DNA from: a virus
IMG/VR virus record: IMGVR_UViG_3300018036_000008
Coordinates: 1 to 62,584 of that record
Direction: 5' to 3' (one strand)
Length of the DNA: 62,584 bases
The first letter of the stretch is position 1, and every line of letters begins with the position of its first letter. The notes below the pieces were generated by a model. It did no database searches. It was not told the DNA's origin and saw only the letters and a program-made list of their open reading frames with translations. This document shows, piece after piece, positions 17,201-24,908 of this stretch. Made by a program: the position numbers and the translations under genes.

Positions 17201-20200
17201 CGAACCTTTTAAACGACCTCCTTCTATTCTATTGTCTTCATTGGGCTCACTTAGTATTAAGTACTGTCCATAGTATTCCGGATACAGTTCGGCGTTCTCT
17301 TGTATAAGAGGCTGTACTTGAATATACTTGGTATAAGACACATATAAGTACTCTAAAGGTTGTAAGGCTTCCTTTAAAGTGACAACACCATTAGAGTTTA
17401 AGTTGTAGTCCTTACCCTGTGTTAAGGCTCTACCAATACCATTTCCAGTAGTTAAAACCGCTGTGGGTTCCCCTAATACCGGCAAGTAAGGTAACAAAAA
17501 CTGTTTTATATTAAAAATTAATGGTGTGAGAGATACTTTAATTGTACCACCACTTAAACCAACAGAAGAAGGCTTGTTTAAAGAAATAACAGTATAGGAC
17601 CCATCTTCTGTTAAACTAACACCCCCTACTAAGAAAGGATACCCGTTAATGTCCAACACATAGTTATCTTTTATAACTTGTGAAACATTACCTACAATAA
17701 CTATACGATCGGAACCTTTATCTATTGGTAAGTAAGTAGTCGCTAGAACTACCATGAAGTTACTATTATTTCTTACCGGATAGTCAGATACTAATAAGGG
17801 TTCGTCATTACCTGGACTTACACTTCCTACATCACCTTCTTGAATAGGAAACACTGTTACAAGTGTAGTATTTGTAATACTGTCGTACACACTGTTATCA
17901 ATGTAAAACAAAGTACTTCCAATAGCTAAACAATGATCTACAGGAAAGTTAAGAGTTCTATCTCCCTCTACCTCAAAAGTGTTTTCACCCGCCTTTAAGG
18001 ATATAGGTTTGCGGTATAGTGGAAACTGACTTGTACCAAAAGCCTGTTCACCCCCTAAAGCCGATAACATACCATAATTAATTTGTACTACAGCACTGTC
18101 TTCTATTGGTATGTTAAACACTATAAGATTATTGTTAAAGTCTATTGAGTAGTTGTTATCCCACAAGTTATATAGCCTACTGTCTACCCACACACTGACA
18201 TTAAAGTTGGTATCTACGGCTTTATTATTAAGATTAAAAGAATAGTTGTATTCATCCACTCTTGTACATTCTTCTAGTCGTATAATGTGACTTAAAAACT
18301 CCGTTACTTTAACAGGAGAACCATTCTCTTGTAGTTTATCTCCATAATCATCTGCTAAGTAATAACTAATTTCTACTAAGTCGTTTTCCAATAAAGGTGT
18401 TTGTAGGAACACACCCCCGTTTAAAGGGGATACTTGCACATCAAAACTTTCCTTAACAATTTGTTCCACAACAAAGTAACATTCTACATCCCCATCTACA
18501 GTATCTGGAATATTTAAAACTCCATCACTTAGTTGTAATTCCGCCTCGTTTACTAAGTTACTACTTAGTCTAAATAGTTCGTCCAAGTATAATGTATTAC
18601 CACTATAAGTAGCCAATACATTATCCCCTACTTGAATCTCTCCAGTACTACTTACAATGTTAATCCTATCTGGATCTGGTGTAACATTGTCCCACAATAA
18701 CAAACCATTATTAGAGTTAAAGATACCATCTCCAACCCTAAACTGAAAGAATATATTAGAGGCACTACTCTCAGTAAAGTACTTAGAAGTAATGTCTGGA
18801 TAGTTTAAGTTTGTGTTTCTAATAACACCTAAGTCATAACCCTTAACTAATGTGTATATAGGAACTTCTAATCCTACAATACCAAACCTAACACTCACAG
18901 TCTTACTTTGAGTACTTATAGAGGTGATGTTGGCTTCTAGTGTTGTATTTCTTGTACCACAAGGACTTAAAACTTTTACTTGAATAGGTTCTTCTAAGAA
19001 CGATTCTTGTGTAAACATTTTAACATTAGCCACTAAACTTTCATCTAGTTGTGTTAAATCCTTTGTGTTGTAAATCTTCCACTTAGCATTAGTAAAACTA
19101 TAAGGGAATGGTGGGTCCACTGTTAAAGTACAAATACCACCTACCAAACTTTTATTGGTAACTCTGTACACACCTTTACTATCTGTAGTTTGTAAGTCTA
19201 ATAAGTTACCTACATTCACTAAGTTAAACAAGTCCGCTTGAAGTTGTGTGTTTTGACTAGAGTTGTTAGACAATACTGGATTACTAAATAGTACACTTAA
19301 ACCTTGTCCACCAGAACCTGAATAAGTATTAACGGCTACTTGTTGTATTAAACTAGCCTGCCCAGAGGCCCCTTCGTCTTCCAATAAAAAGTTTTCCCCT
19401 ATAACTAACTCTTGAGGAGAACTGTAAACATCTTTGTAATACAAACCAAAGTCACTATCCCCCATTGTTAACGAAGACAATGTTTGAGGTATTACACTTA
19501 CATCATTTAGTTGTAAAGTATTTGTAAGTTGGTCTACGTTAGTTTTAAGTGTTTTACCAAACTCTGTCCATAATAATCTAGACTCATCATAGTCATAAAT
19601 AACACCCACACCAGCGTTAAAACCATAGTTCGGTATATTAATAGGAAAGCCTCCTAACACCACTCTAAAATGTACATCCTCTTCAAAACCCGGTAAGTCT
19701 TCTAATGGGAACTGATCTACAGCCTGAAAAGGAAAAGAGATAATTTCCTTTTGAATAACTGTATCCTCTAAACGCCAGTACGCCATAGTATCTGGGCTTC
19801 CATTTAAATCCGTTAAGTTAGTAGGACTTCTATACAAGTTTAAAGATACACCAGAGTCCGGTAACCATCTATGTGTGTCACTTGTAATGTCCACCTTCCA
19901 AGTTGGTAGTAAACCTAAAACACTATGGCCACTTAAGTCCAGAACATTGGGATTGTAGCCAATCTCTAAACTAGACACACCTTCTACATACAGATAACCT
20001 CTAAACGCCTTAAAAGGGTTATTAGGTACGATACTATTAAGATACACAGCCATTTCAAAGGCTGAATATGTTCCTGTAGTTAATGTGATAGTCGTAGTCG
20101 TGTTATCTACATCTACCACAAGTTGTTCCCCACCCTCACAGATGTAAGGTTCTTGTTTGCGGGTATATATCTTACAAGAGTTAGAGTAAGAGGCCAATAC

Positions 20201-21967
20201 AACATTACTTTGAATAAAGAATAACGGTTGATCTTTTACTTGCTTTCTTTTAAACCTAACTAATGAGGTGTCTGTATAACCACTAGGCTGAGTACTACTA
20301 ACCATTCTAGATACTTGTACAGTATCTCCTTTAACTTTAAAGTTGGATTGTAAGTCTTGTTGGTACTCTATTACTTGTGTGTCTGTGTATCTTTTGGTTG
20401 TGTTAAAGAAGAAACTATCCCCTTGTTTAATAGTACGAACCAAACCACTACCATTACCTCGTGTTTGTGGATCTAAACTTGTGTTGGGTAGGTCTCCAGT
20501 TGTATCTGGCACTAACATAACACCAGACTTACCGGGTGCCGGTAAAGGTAAAGACTTTGGAAGATAATACTTACCATTATTGTCTATTGTCACTGTACCA
20601 TCTACAGGATCACCATTTTCGGATAATACGGGAGTAGGTTCTCTTAACGGAACTGGCTTACTTGTAAGTACAACACCATCATAATACACATTAGAGAGTA
20701 AGTAACTCCTTTTATACTCAGACTGTGAGGGTCTACTTTTATTAATGTCTAGACTAGAGAAACTTAGTTTTCCAGTCGTACGGCTCCAATAAACAGTTCC
20801 TTCTGGAATACTATTTGGAATAGGTAAGTCATTATCACTATCTACTTGTATAGCCTCTAAGTAAGTTCTATTACCAATCTTAATAAGTGGATGTTCTATT
20901 GGTAAAGGAATAGGACTTAAGATATAATGATTTTCGTTTGTCTGTGTGTTTAACTCTTGTAGTAAACCTAAGTTACCTGTATTAGTAGTAGAAAAGTTAT
21001 TTGTGTTAAACCAAAGTTTTAATCCACTGTTGGCTTCGATAAAAGATCCGTTTAATAACAAGACACTGTTATTTACACCAATAACAGCCTCATAACTATT
21101 CCAACCTAAGTCTGCTCTCCATTCTCCAGCGTCCACCAACTCGTCAGATACAATCAAAGTATGTAATGGTGTACTTGTAGAATCCCCATATAAGCCATAT
21201 CTTATAAAACAAAACGAGTCTGTAGTTGTAAAGTCTATTGGAAGTGTTTCTCCTGTAGATAAACCTAACAAGGGTGGATTTAACTTGTATGTACTGTTTT
21301 GTAGAATCTCTCCAACATCCTGCACACTTTTACCTTTAATAGGTGACCACTTAGATGTGTTACCATCCCAGTAAAACCTGGTACTTACATTATCGTTTTT
21401 AGACCAGTAATACTTAGGACGACTTAAACGATAACTACAAGATACAAACTGGTCCATTCTATCCGTAGAAAAGCCTCCATTAAGATTAGTAATACTTGTA
21501 GTGTCTAACTTTACAACACCTGTAAGTGCATTAACGGATTCAAAAGTACAAGTAATCTCTACTTGTGTGTCACCTCTTCTAATAACAATCTGTTCTATAC
21601 TGACCATTGTTCTGTTATTAGGTTCTGTTACTCTAAAAGTAGTATAGTAATCTAAGTTGTTTCCTATAACTGTCACAGTATCTTCGGCTGTTAATACAAC
21701 AGATTCAACATCAGAAAACTGACTGTTAGTAGTAGCAAATACAGCGTAAGTTTCTGTTCCAACATCATTGTTTAATATAGACGCTGTATACATATCTGTG
21801 TAAGGCTCTACAGGACTTGTAGGAACAATGTTATAACCTAGTGATAACATTTCTGTAGGTAGGATATGTTCCCTAGAAACATGAGAGTTAGACTCACCTG
21901 TAGTATCTGCATTACTTGTACTACTTCTAGCAGGTTTTAGTACAAACCCATCCAAAGAAAAAGACAT
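11246..21967 (-). CDS. Giant tail/baseplate virion protein, 3573 aa
   Basis: One uninterrupted 10.7-kb frame. The sequence is dominated by beta-strand-like, Thr/Ser/Asn/Gly/Val-rich segments with recurring strand ends of the type VxIxY (for example VEISYYLAD, VVQINYGML and LYVSYTKY), suggesting many stacked beta-sandwich domains. A more helical section lies near residues 1650-1850, where Arg-rich and Trp-rich stretches occur (RLIWRSIVEEWAENLQG). The C-terminus ends in a Gln/Lys-rich helix and a GGGGSSCQ tail. It lies after the spike and a small conserved gene, so it is probably a baseplate wedge, arm or receptor-reaching fibre. No catalytic motif is seen. I cannot name a family. Confidence 0.85.
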   Translation of the reverse strand: MSFSLDGFVLKPARSSTSNADTTGESNSHVSREHILPTEMLSLGYNIVPTSPVEPYTDMYTASILNNDVGTETYAVFATTNSQFSDVESVVLTAEDTVTVIGNNLDYYTTFRVTEPNNRTMVSIEQIVIRRGDTQVEITCTFESVNALTGVVKLDTTSITNLNGGFSTDRMDQFVSCSYRLSRPKYYWSKNDNVSTRFYWDGNTSKWSPIKGKSVQDVGEILQNSTYKLNPPLLGLSTGETLPIDFTTTDSFCFIRYGLYGDSTSTPLHTLIVSDELVDAGEWRADLGWNSYEAVIGVNNSVLLLNGSFIEANSGLKLWFNTNNFSTTNTGNLGLLQELNTQTNENHYILSPIPLPIEHPLIKIGNRTYLEAIQVDSDNDLPIPNSIPEGTVYWSRTTGKLSFSSLDINKSRPSQSEYKRSYLLSNVYYDGVVLTSKPVPLREPTPVLSENGDPVDGTVTIDNNGKYYLPKSLPLPAPGKSGVMLVPDTTGDLPNTSLDPQTRGNGSGLVRTIKQGDSFFFNTTKRYTDTQVIEYQQDLQSNFKVKGDTVQVSRMVSSTQPSGYTDTSLVRFKRKQVKDQPLFFIQSNVVLASYSNSCKIYTRKQEPYICEGGEQLVVDVDNTTTTITLTTGTYSAFEMAVYLNSIVPNNPFKAFRGYLYVEGVSSLEIGYNPNVLDLSGHSVLGLLPTWKVDITSDTHRWLPDSGVSLNLYRSPTNLTDLNGSPDTMAYWRLEDTVIQKEIISFPFQAVDQFPLEDLPGFEEDVHFRVVLGGFPINIPNYGFNAGVGVIYDYDESRLLWTEFGKTLKTNVDQLTNTLQLNDVSVIPQTLSSLTMGDSDFGLYYKDVYSSPQELVIGENFLLEDEGASGQASLIQQVAVNTYSGSGGQGLSVLFSNPVLSNNSSQNTQLQADLFNLVNVGNLLDLQTTDSKGVYRVTNKSLVGGICTLTVDPPFPYSFTNAKWKIYNTKDLTQLDESLVANVKMFTQESFLEEPIQVKVLSPCGTRNTTLEANITSISTQSKTVSVRFGIVGLEVPIYTLVKGYDLGVIRNTNLNYPDITSKYFTESSASNIFFQFRVGDGIFNSNNGLLLWDNVTPDPDRINIVSSTGEIQVGDNVLATYSGNTLYLDELFRLSSNLVNEAELQLSDGVLNIPDTVDGDVECYFVVEQIVKESFDVQVSPLNGGVFLQTPLLENDLVEISYYLADDYGDKLQENGSPVKVTEFLSHIIRLEECTRVDEYNYSFNLNNKAVDTNFNVSVWVDSRLYNLWDNNYSIDFNNNLIVFNIPIEDSAVVQINYGMLSALGGEQAFGTSQFPLYRKPISLKAGENTFEVEGDRTLNFPVDHCLAIGSTLFYIDNSVYDSITNTTLVTVFPIQEGDVGSVSPGNDEPLLVSDYPVRNNSNFMVVLATTYLPIDKGSDRIVIVGNVSQVIKDNYVLDINGYPFLVGGVSLTEDGSYTVISLNKPSSVGLSGGTIKVSLTPLIFNIKQFLLPYLPVLGEPTAVLTTGNGIGRALTQGKDYNLNSNGVVTLKEALQPLEYLYVSYTKYIQVQPLIQENAELYPEYYGQYLILSEPNEDNRIEGGRLKGSYSFYSPDSFSFQIQPLQDYVVTVVDEILSSTSGTGTGVTQATTCIDTSEQGNLGLYGEVNTLLNKDRACRSYIEFYNDVIVGFEQVLETISGKFIGDRDGKFRFNIGHGRKYTPEGFENSITGNINPRLIWRSIVEEWAENLQGAYFEESDPIVDPKTSTETNPTNRPNSQDGRTPNTQTLDKFITLQRQKVRNDMDDRVLIGFARNRGWAALSPKMDVAGIFKYMSQPSKLSRLFPSQTKHFSRLFPGLEYSVDTNDGSITGPGYFSPGRTIEVTGTEPDTVSKEKVSTKNTTIGTVSNPALGTITGIVDVNIERRYGRGRVWAYYPNGNDDLDSAYGIVTTGVATIVVTPLYLSELPIDTETGFPDSSQLLSNGGTLIDVNTGDADLDTPGIEIGNRVIWGTPDGKLYDLITGESGLYVNEVLSGCVITLVDKDGNSISGDDIVVSETQTLQDIISSNNGFGDTLLATAPKDFDSVPADNESATVEELNTLINVIPDFRIDFDIKLDKNSGELRDATLPNSDDDGINIRSIFGQNPPEPLTPIEGIVNFQYTGPNPVQLPCLLGQDRDDSGDVQVPYLKPLNTELDVLGSISTVMGLILQDTNYSPKPSVTAFSSGYSYTIDYQYWDSVLPDEHRIIDGTYYAVQDGVHNPSTLYTTESLRPITSTGVYQTRSGIGSVRRGDIGFVQLNQPNLPVSMYEGIITVGDITDNSVELARYVYPTYIGDFHQYHLKGAYSHKGNSVSGVYITETIVGIDRTTTFEFSSVSGLTLQGLFNLFFNTNNVFNINLFDGAGGFVGTITFDQVLTGSTFWTYDTSATVVPHFLTSIMSFTGTTTFSVETNVSSMGPLQVLGLTPDTYYDFTIDLDTYITSETNTYTGGALTVGNGAGSTTCQIEQDLLTFSELIDLSTASPRNTYPFDGNTSYEMGIQLDVISHSGGFFSLNVNSKNQINGGDYLTYLERVGPDVNGLVPVGQPYLTTTDGTGRGRLRAMSWEYHHNTNWGVSDVSSIKLSLAPSSDVGTSTTRIYSGIGTIYDYGTYGGFARVGAFTWIQDLNNTDVSQVEAGDIVLVKGKVTNGTYLVRHAVEANGETDNSGAKLRGVKPEILMGTNTKLDLTFPVLDSFDSDTEVITLSNVVPVKETPNGSGFETNSRFFFILNPQYATWDGSYTLDEDSVYSCEGTISYDNNTQTGTITGLSGYRNASGGIILKGTFFNALSNGILVSGMKYVGVKQIDSTLPTNNCVGSSSHSATGFETHGGFQFITLTNKQSFHSLQPYKTFSSGVNTIVNHIGTPPVSSLAIYVPTPTSNNVFQEDSSLPVYGRRTLPVSTQTDGMQGVAVHISLESLTSGDWDTIHFDIGAPANNLQCLLPQDAFVLSDNIDTSIGQYGFLALGGIFCEPSFPKPVTFGLLTSHDNSPRVVSNITGLTPGSLVGFRQVKDFTTPPQNSEFVSVVVRRIRRFHTEQDNVTDLGTDLPFIYEIRQGVVDTASNKQLVAVSGTTLGGFKDLKVNIQSGDVVRLYDSNGNLQEENEVLKVVDDNTIKLKYQLMFTYSGEKFEVFLKNNLSPIEQSCEELLESITQEVVFQRKVSRVNSNEDGGLVQDFNVLQDTLVTDWSTEGVQEGDYIIVDPAGDLYSGNEKGYRPNGDVALTDNGQDKVGVTPDGITNVYVASKPSVTDDNRGFYRVGTLDTDNPSKLTVSGSSVFCGSDESGTDNVVFGGIEDYGLGLDYRYVVLPTISDSSITVNGKEGQQSLRPTARPVSDLYNLRNGVDIFKSIEPLAYRIIRPTGLITQDTIELVLFMRERMLSWIEEIQSYYNGSRGGTYYDFQKDDHLLDVGSPVDYSSGLGVYSNGFIVDIQGLANVAPFSNNNDCLSILDRRFWVLDTTLDYTSPVGVVEKYTSFEQGVGQVRPVLPDYIQDSLSLDEDLRGQRLAWINARSNVYNGTLQQAQRSVSLIEEEVQKQQDLAKQQQNSKGGGGSSCQ

Positions 21968-21978
21968 ATTGTTTCCAT

Positions 21979-22551
21979 TTAATATAATTTAGATCTTGAT
22001 ATACCAGTACTTGGCGCCGGCCCTGCCCCACCTACTGAAACTCCCGTACCAGTACCTGTTAACATTATACCAGCAACACCATTAGAAATGGCTATACATA
22101 ATAAATTAGTAGATAAACCGTTTATTTTTTGGCTACCTAAACTAGATTTTAATAATGGAATAAGTGTAGCGGGATTAACAAAAACTACTTTACTAACATC
22201 CGCACCGATGGCTCCTGTACTACTTCCTCTATATTGTGCTGTTGTGTTTAACGCTGTTGTAATACCTATGGCTAAACCACTTGCTAGTTGTCGGGCTGAG
22301 GGTCCGTTTAAACCCACTGCAGAAAAGGCGGCGTTCATGGCGACAGTGTTTGGTACAAAAAACATCTTTCCTTGAACCCTTCCTGTTCCAGCCGCCCCGT
22401 TTGTAGACCCTAGTATTAAAACATTAGATTGTAACTTAGCCCATCTACAAACTGCTTTACTAACACTCTTTGCTAGTTTCTTTTTTGTGGGTCCTACCAA
22501 TGTACCTGTTGCTATATTAATTTGTGTTGTCATTACATTAGGATTTAACAT
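21979..22551 (-). CDS. Conserved baseplate-region phage protein, 190 aa
   Basis: The start at 22551 overlaps the previous stop (TAATG). The product is Gly/Ala/Thr-rich and hydrophobic, with a pattern (GTNGAAGTGRVQGK, NGPSARQLASGLAIGI, then NGVAGIMLTGTGTG) that I associate with a small virion protein often found next to baseplate spike genes in large phages. It probably assembles as a baseplate component. The exact role is not known to me. Confidence 0.65.
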   Translation of the reverse strand: MLNPNVMTTQINIATGTLVGPTKKKLAKSVSKAVCRWAKLQSNVLILGSTNGAAGTGRVQGKMFFVPNTVAMNAAFSAVGLNGPSARQLASGLAIGITTALNTTAQYRGSSTGAIGADVSKVVFVNPATLIPLLKSSLGSQKINGLSTNLLCIAISNGVAGIMLTGTGTGVSVGGAGPAPSTGISRSKLY

Positions 22552-24908
22552 TACCTTACCTTAAACTTTCTATTACCTGTTGTACCACTTAAACGAAAAG
22601 TTCTTCCTGTTAAGTGACACTTACATTGATCTGTTAAAACATTCTCTGTAATACCAACACCAACACCTTTAACATATAAAAACTTAGTACTAATAGTTGT
22701 AGACACACTAGCGTCTAATTCCATTTTAGCTGTATTAACACCCACCACACCTAAAGGACTATCTAGATTAATACCTCTTGTGGATTGTATCTGTACACCT
22801 TCTGTTGGATGTAGAACAATGTCTGCACTATAACCGCTGTTAATACCTGAGTGTAACTCTACAGCCAAAGGAACTTTTACTTTGGAAAAGAGAAAAGGTA
22901 CCGGAAATAAACTTTTAATTTTATCCGTAATAATACCTTTTAAGTCACCACCTACAATACTAATACCTCCAGCGGATGTGGAGTTTACAACATTACCCAC
23001 TTTTGTGCTAAAGTTATAACCGCCATTTACAGACTCAATAGTGAAAACATCGTCAATAAGAGCGGGTTTTGTAAACTTTATACTATACCCACCATGTATT
23101 GTTTCAGCCTTATCTCCATTAATAGTACTGGTAATACCTTCTGTGTTTAAGTTCATTGTACTTGTAGACAACAATATACTATCTTCTGTGTTTACATTTA
23201 ACTGTGTACCTTGTATGTTTGTGGACGTATTTATCATACGAAATGTTTTACTAACAGCCTCGATAGTATTAGGTGTTTCAAAACTAAGTCCTACACGACC
23301 CTCTAAGTCCGTACTAAAACCTCCACCATATAACTTTACAAAACCACTTTGAGTTTCTAACTTAATACCTGTATTGTCTTTCTTAGAGCCTTGTCCATTA
23401 TGTTCTACTTCGAAACTACCTTGTACTTGAAACTTTTGAGACACACCTTTAGGGTCTGTATGTAAACTTGTAATCCTACCTGACTCATAAAACTCTTCGT
23501 ATGTGTCAGAACCCTTACCTGGAAAGTAAGACTTTAAGGCTCCACCTTTTGTAATAGCCATGAAAGCCGGAGGTGTAGACCCTGTTGGATTGTTAACCTT
23601 TACCATCCATGCTAAGTGTTGACTTATTGGTGTATTAGGAGGGGCTGGTTTTAAACTTGGATTAGGTTTACCTTGTTCATCGTGTACACTAGCAATAATA
23701 GGAACACCATAAGACTCAGGGCTTCCTATAGAGTCGTTTCCTATAACAGTACCCATAACCATTTCAACCATGGCACTGTTCTTACTTTTATTATTACTGT
23801 TTAAGTCTTTTGTACTACTATCACCATTAAGACTAGGGGGTAGTCTGTCTATATCAATACCATCTGTCTGTTCTGTTACAGGTAGTGTTCCATCTGCTGT
23901 ATGGGCTACTTCAATACGATACTCTGTAAAAGTATCCATACTAGTATCTGTCACACTATTAAATAAGTCCTTAGAAACCCTATAAAAGTTTTTACCCCCG
24001 TATGTAGCCCCACTTACGGACTTAGTATCTATAAGTTGACCTTCCTCGTCCATAAACAAACCTTTTTGTAAAGTGGACTTAGGATCTACACCACCGAATC
24101 TAAGTTCGTCTTCACTAAAGACAGGATTTATTTTTACTTGACCAGGGTTGTCTGACAAGTCTAGTTCGTCTAACACTAACGGATTACCTTCGTTGTCTAA
24201 CTGTTTAGGATTACTGTAGTCCACACCATCGTCTACAAGCCAAGTTGGTAATAAGTTAGCGTCCCTTTGTACCATACCTCCGTATACTCGGAATCCTGAA
24301 CCCGCATGAAATTGTTGTAAGGTTCTAACAACAAGACTTTGGTCACTGTCTCTAAGTATTAACTCATTACCTCTTCTATTAGCGAGTGTTAAACCTTCAC
24401 TTAGAATAATGTCCGAACCTTGACTACTGGACATTACAACATTACCTTCGTCCATCTGTCTTAGTTTATGTCTTCTTTTACCGTATAAACCTTGTAACTC
24501 TAGTTCTGTTTTAGGATTATATTCTAGTTGATCTGGGTCTGTAACTTGTGTAACTAACCAATCGTATCCAACATTATAACCAGGTACTAACCAGTTAACG
24601 ATGTAAGGTGTTCTGTTAAAACCGGACTCTGCACTTGTATAACCTATAATACAAAGATCGTTTACTTGAGGTATGGCTCCTATAAAGTGTCTAGCCCCCG
24701 CACTAGGAAAAGTCATTGGAACATTTTCATAAGTGTCACTATTTCCACTTAAAGTTCTAAGATCCAATACAAGACTTTTACTGTCTACTCTCGTAACTTT
24801 AGCGACTCTTAAAGGAAAAGTATTACCGTCACCACCAGACCTTCCCTCCCTGAGTTTATTACGACCTACTTGTCTATCTAATGTTGCTTTTGGTGTTGTT
24901 ATTTTCAT
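22551..24908 (-). CDS. Probable baseplate spike (gp5/gpV-like), 785 aa
   Basis: The product starts with an OB-fold-like beta domain (about residues 30-120: LRVAKVTRVDSKSLVLDL, IGAIPQVNDLCIIGY), as seen in phage spike proteins that screw into the hub. The middle is mixed. The C-terminal half is a long, strand-rich series of short repeats typical of a triple-stranded beta-helix (NIQGTQLNVNTEDSILLSTS and similar). It lies directly after the hub gene, coupled by TAATG, the usual order. It ends CKCHLTGRTFRLS, where the CxCH could bind a metal at the tip. Family assignment rests on layout, not on a strong signature. Confidence 0.65.
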   Translation of the reverse strand: MKITTPKATLDRQVGRNKLREGRSGGDGNTFPLRVAKVTRVDSKSLVLDLRTLSGNSDTYENVPMTFPSAGARHFIGAIPQVNDLCIIGYTSAESGFNRTPYIVNWLVPGYNVGYDWLVTQVTDPDQLEYNPKTELELQGLYGKRRHKLRQMDEGNVVMSSSQGSDIILSEGLTLANRRGNELILRDSDQSLVVRTLQQFHAGSGFRVYGGMVQRDANLLPTWLVDDGVDYSNPKQLDNEGNPLVLDELDLSDNPGQVKINPVFSEDELRFGGVDPKSTLQKGLFMDEEGQLIDTKSVSGATYGGKNFYRVSKDLFNSVTDTSMDTFTEYRIEVAHTADGTLPVTEQTDGIDIDRLPPSLNGDSSTKDLNSNNKSKNSAMVEMVMGTVIGNDSIGSPESYGVPIIASVHDEQGKPNPSLKPAPPNTPISQHLAWMVKVNNPTGSTPPAFMAITKGGALKSYFPGKGSDTYEEFYESGRITSLHTDPKGVSQKFQVQGSFEVEHNGQGSKKDNTGIKLETQSGFVKLYGGGFSTDLEGRVGLSFETPNTIEAVSKTFRMINTSTNIQGTQLNVNTEDSILLSTSTMNLNTEGITSTINGDKAETIHGGYSIKFTKPALIDDVFTIESVNGGYNFSTKVGNVVNSTSAGGISIVGGDLKGIITDKIKSLFPVPFLFSKVKVPLAVELHSGINSGYSADIVLHPTEGVQIQSTRGINLDSPLGVVGVNTAKMELDASVSTTISTKFLYVKGVGVGITENVLTDQCKCHLTGRTFRLSGTTGNRKFKVR

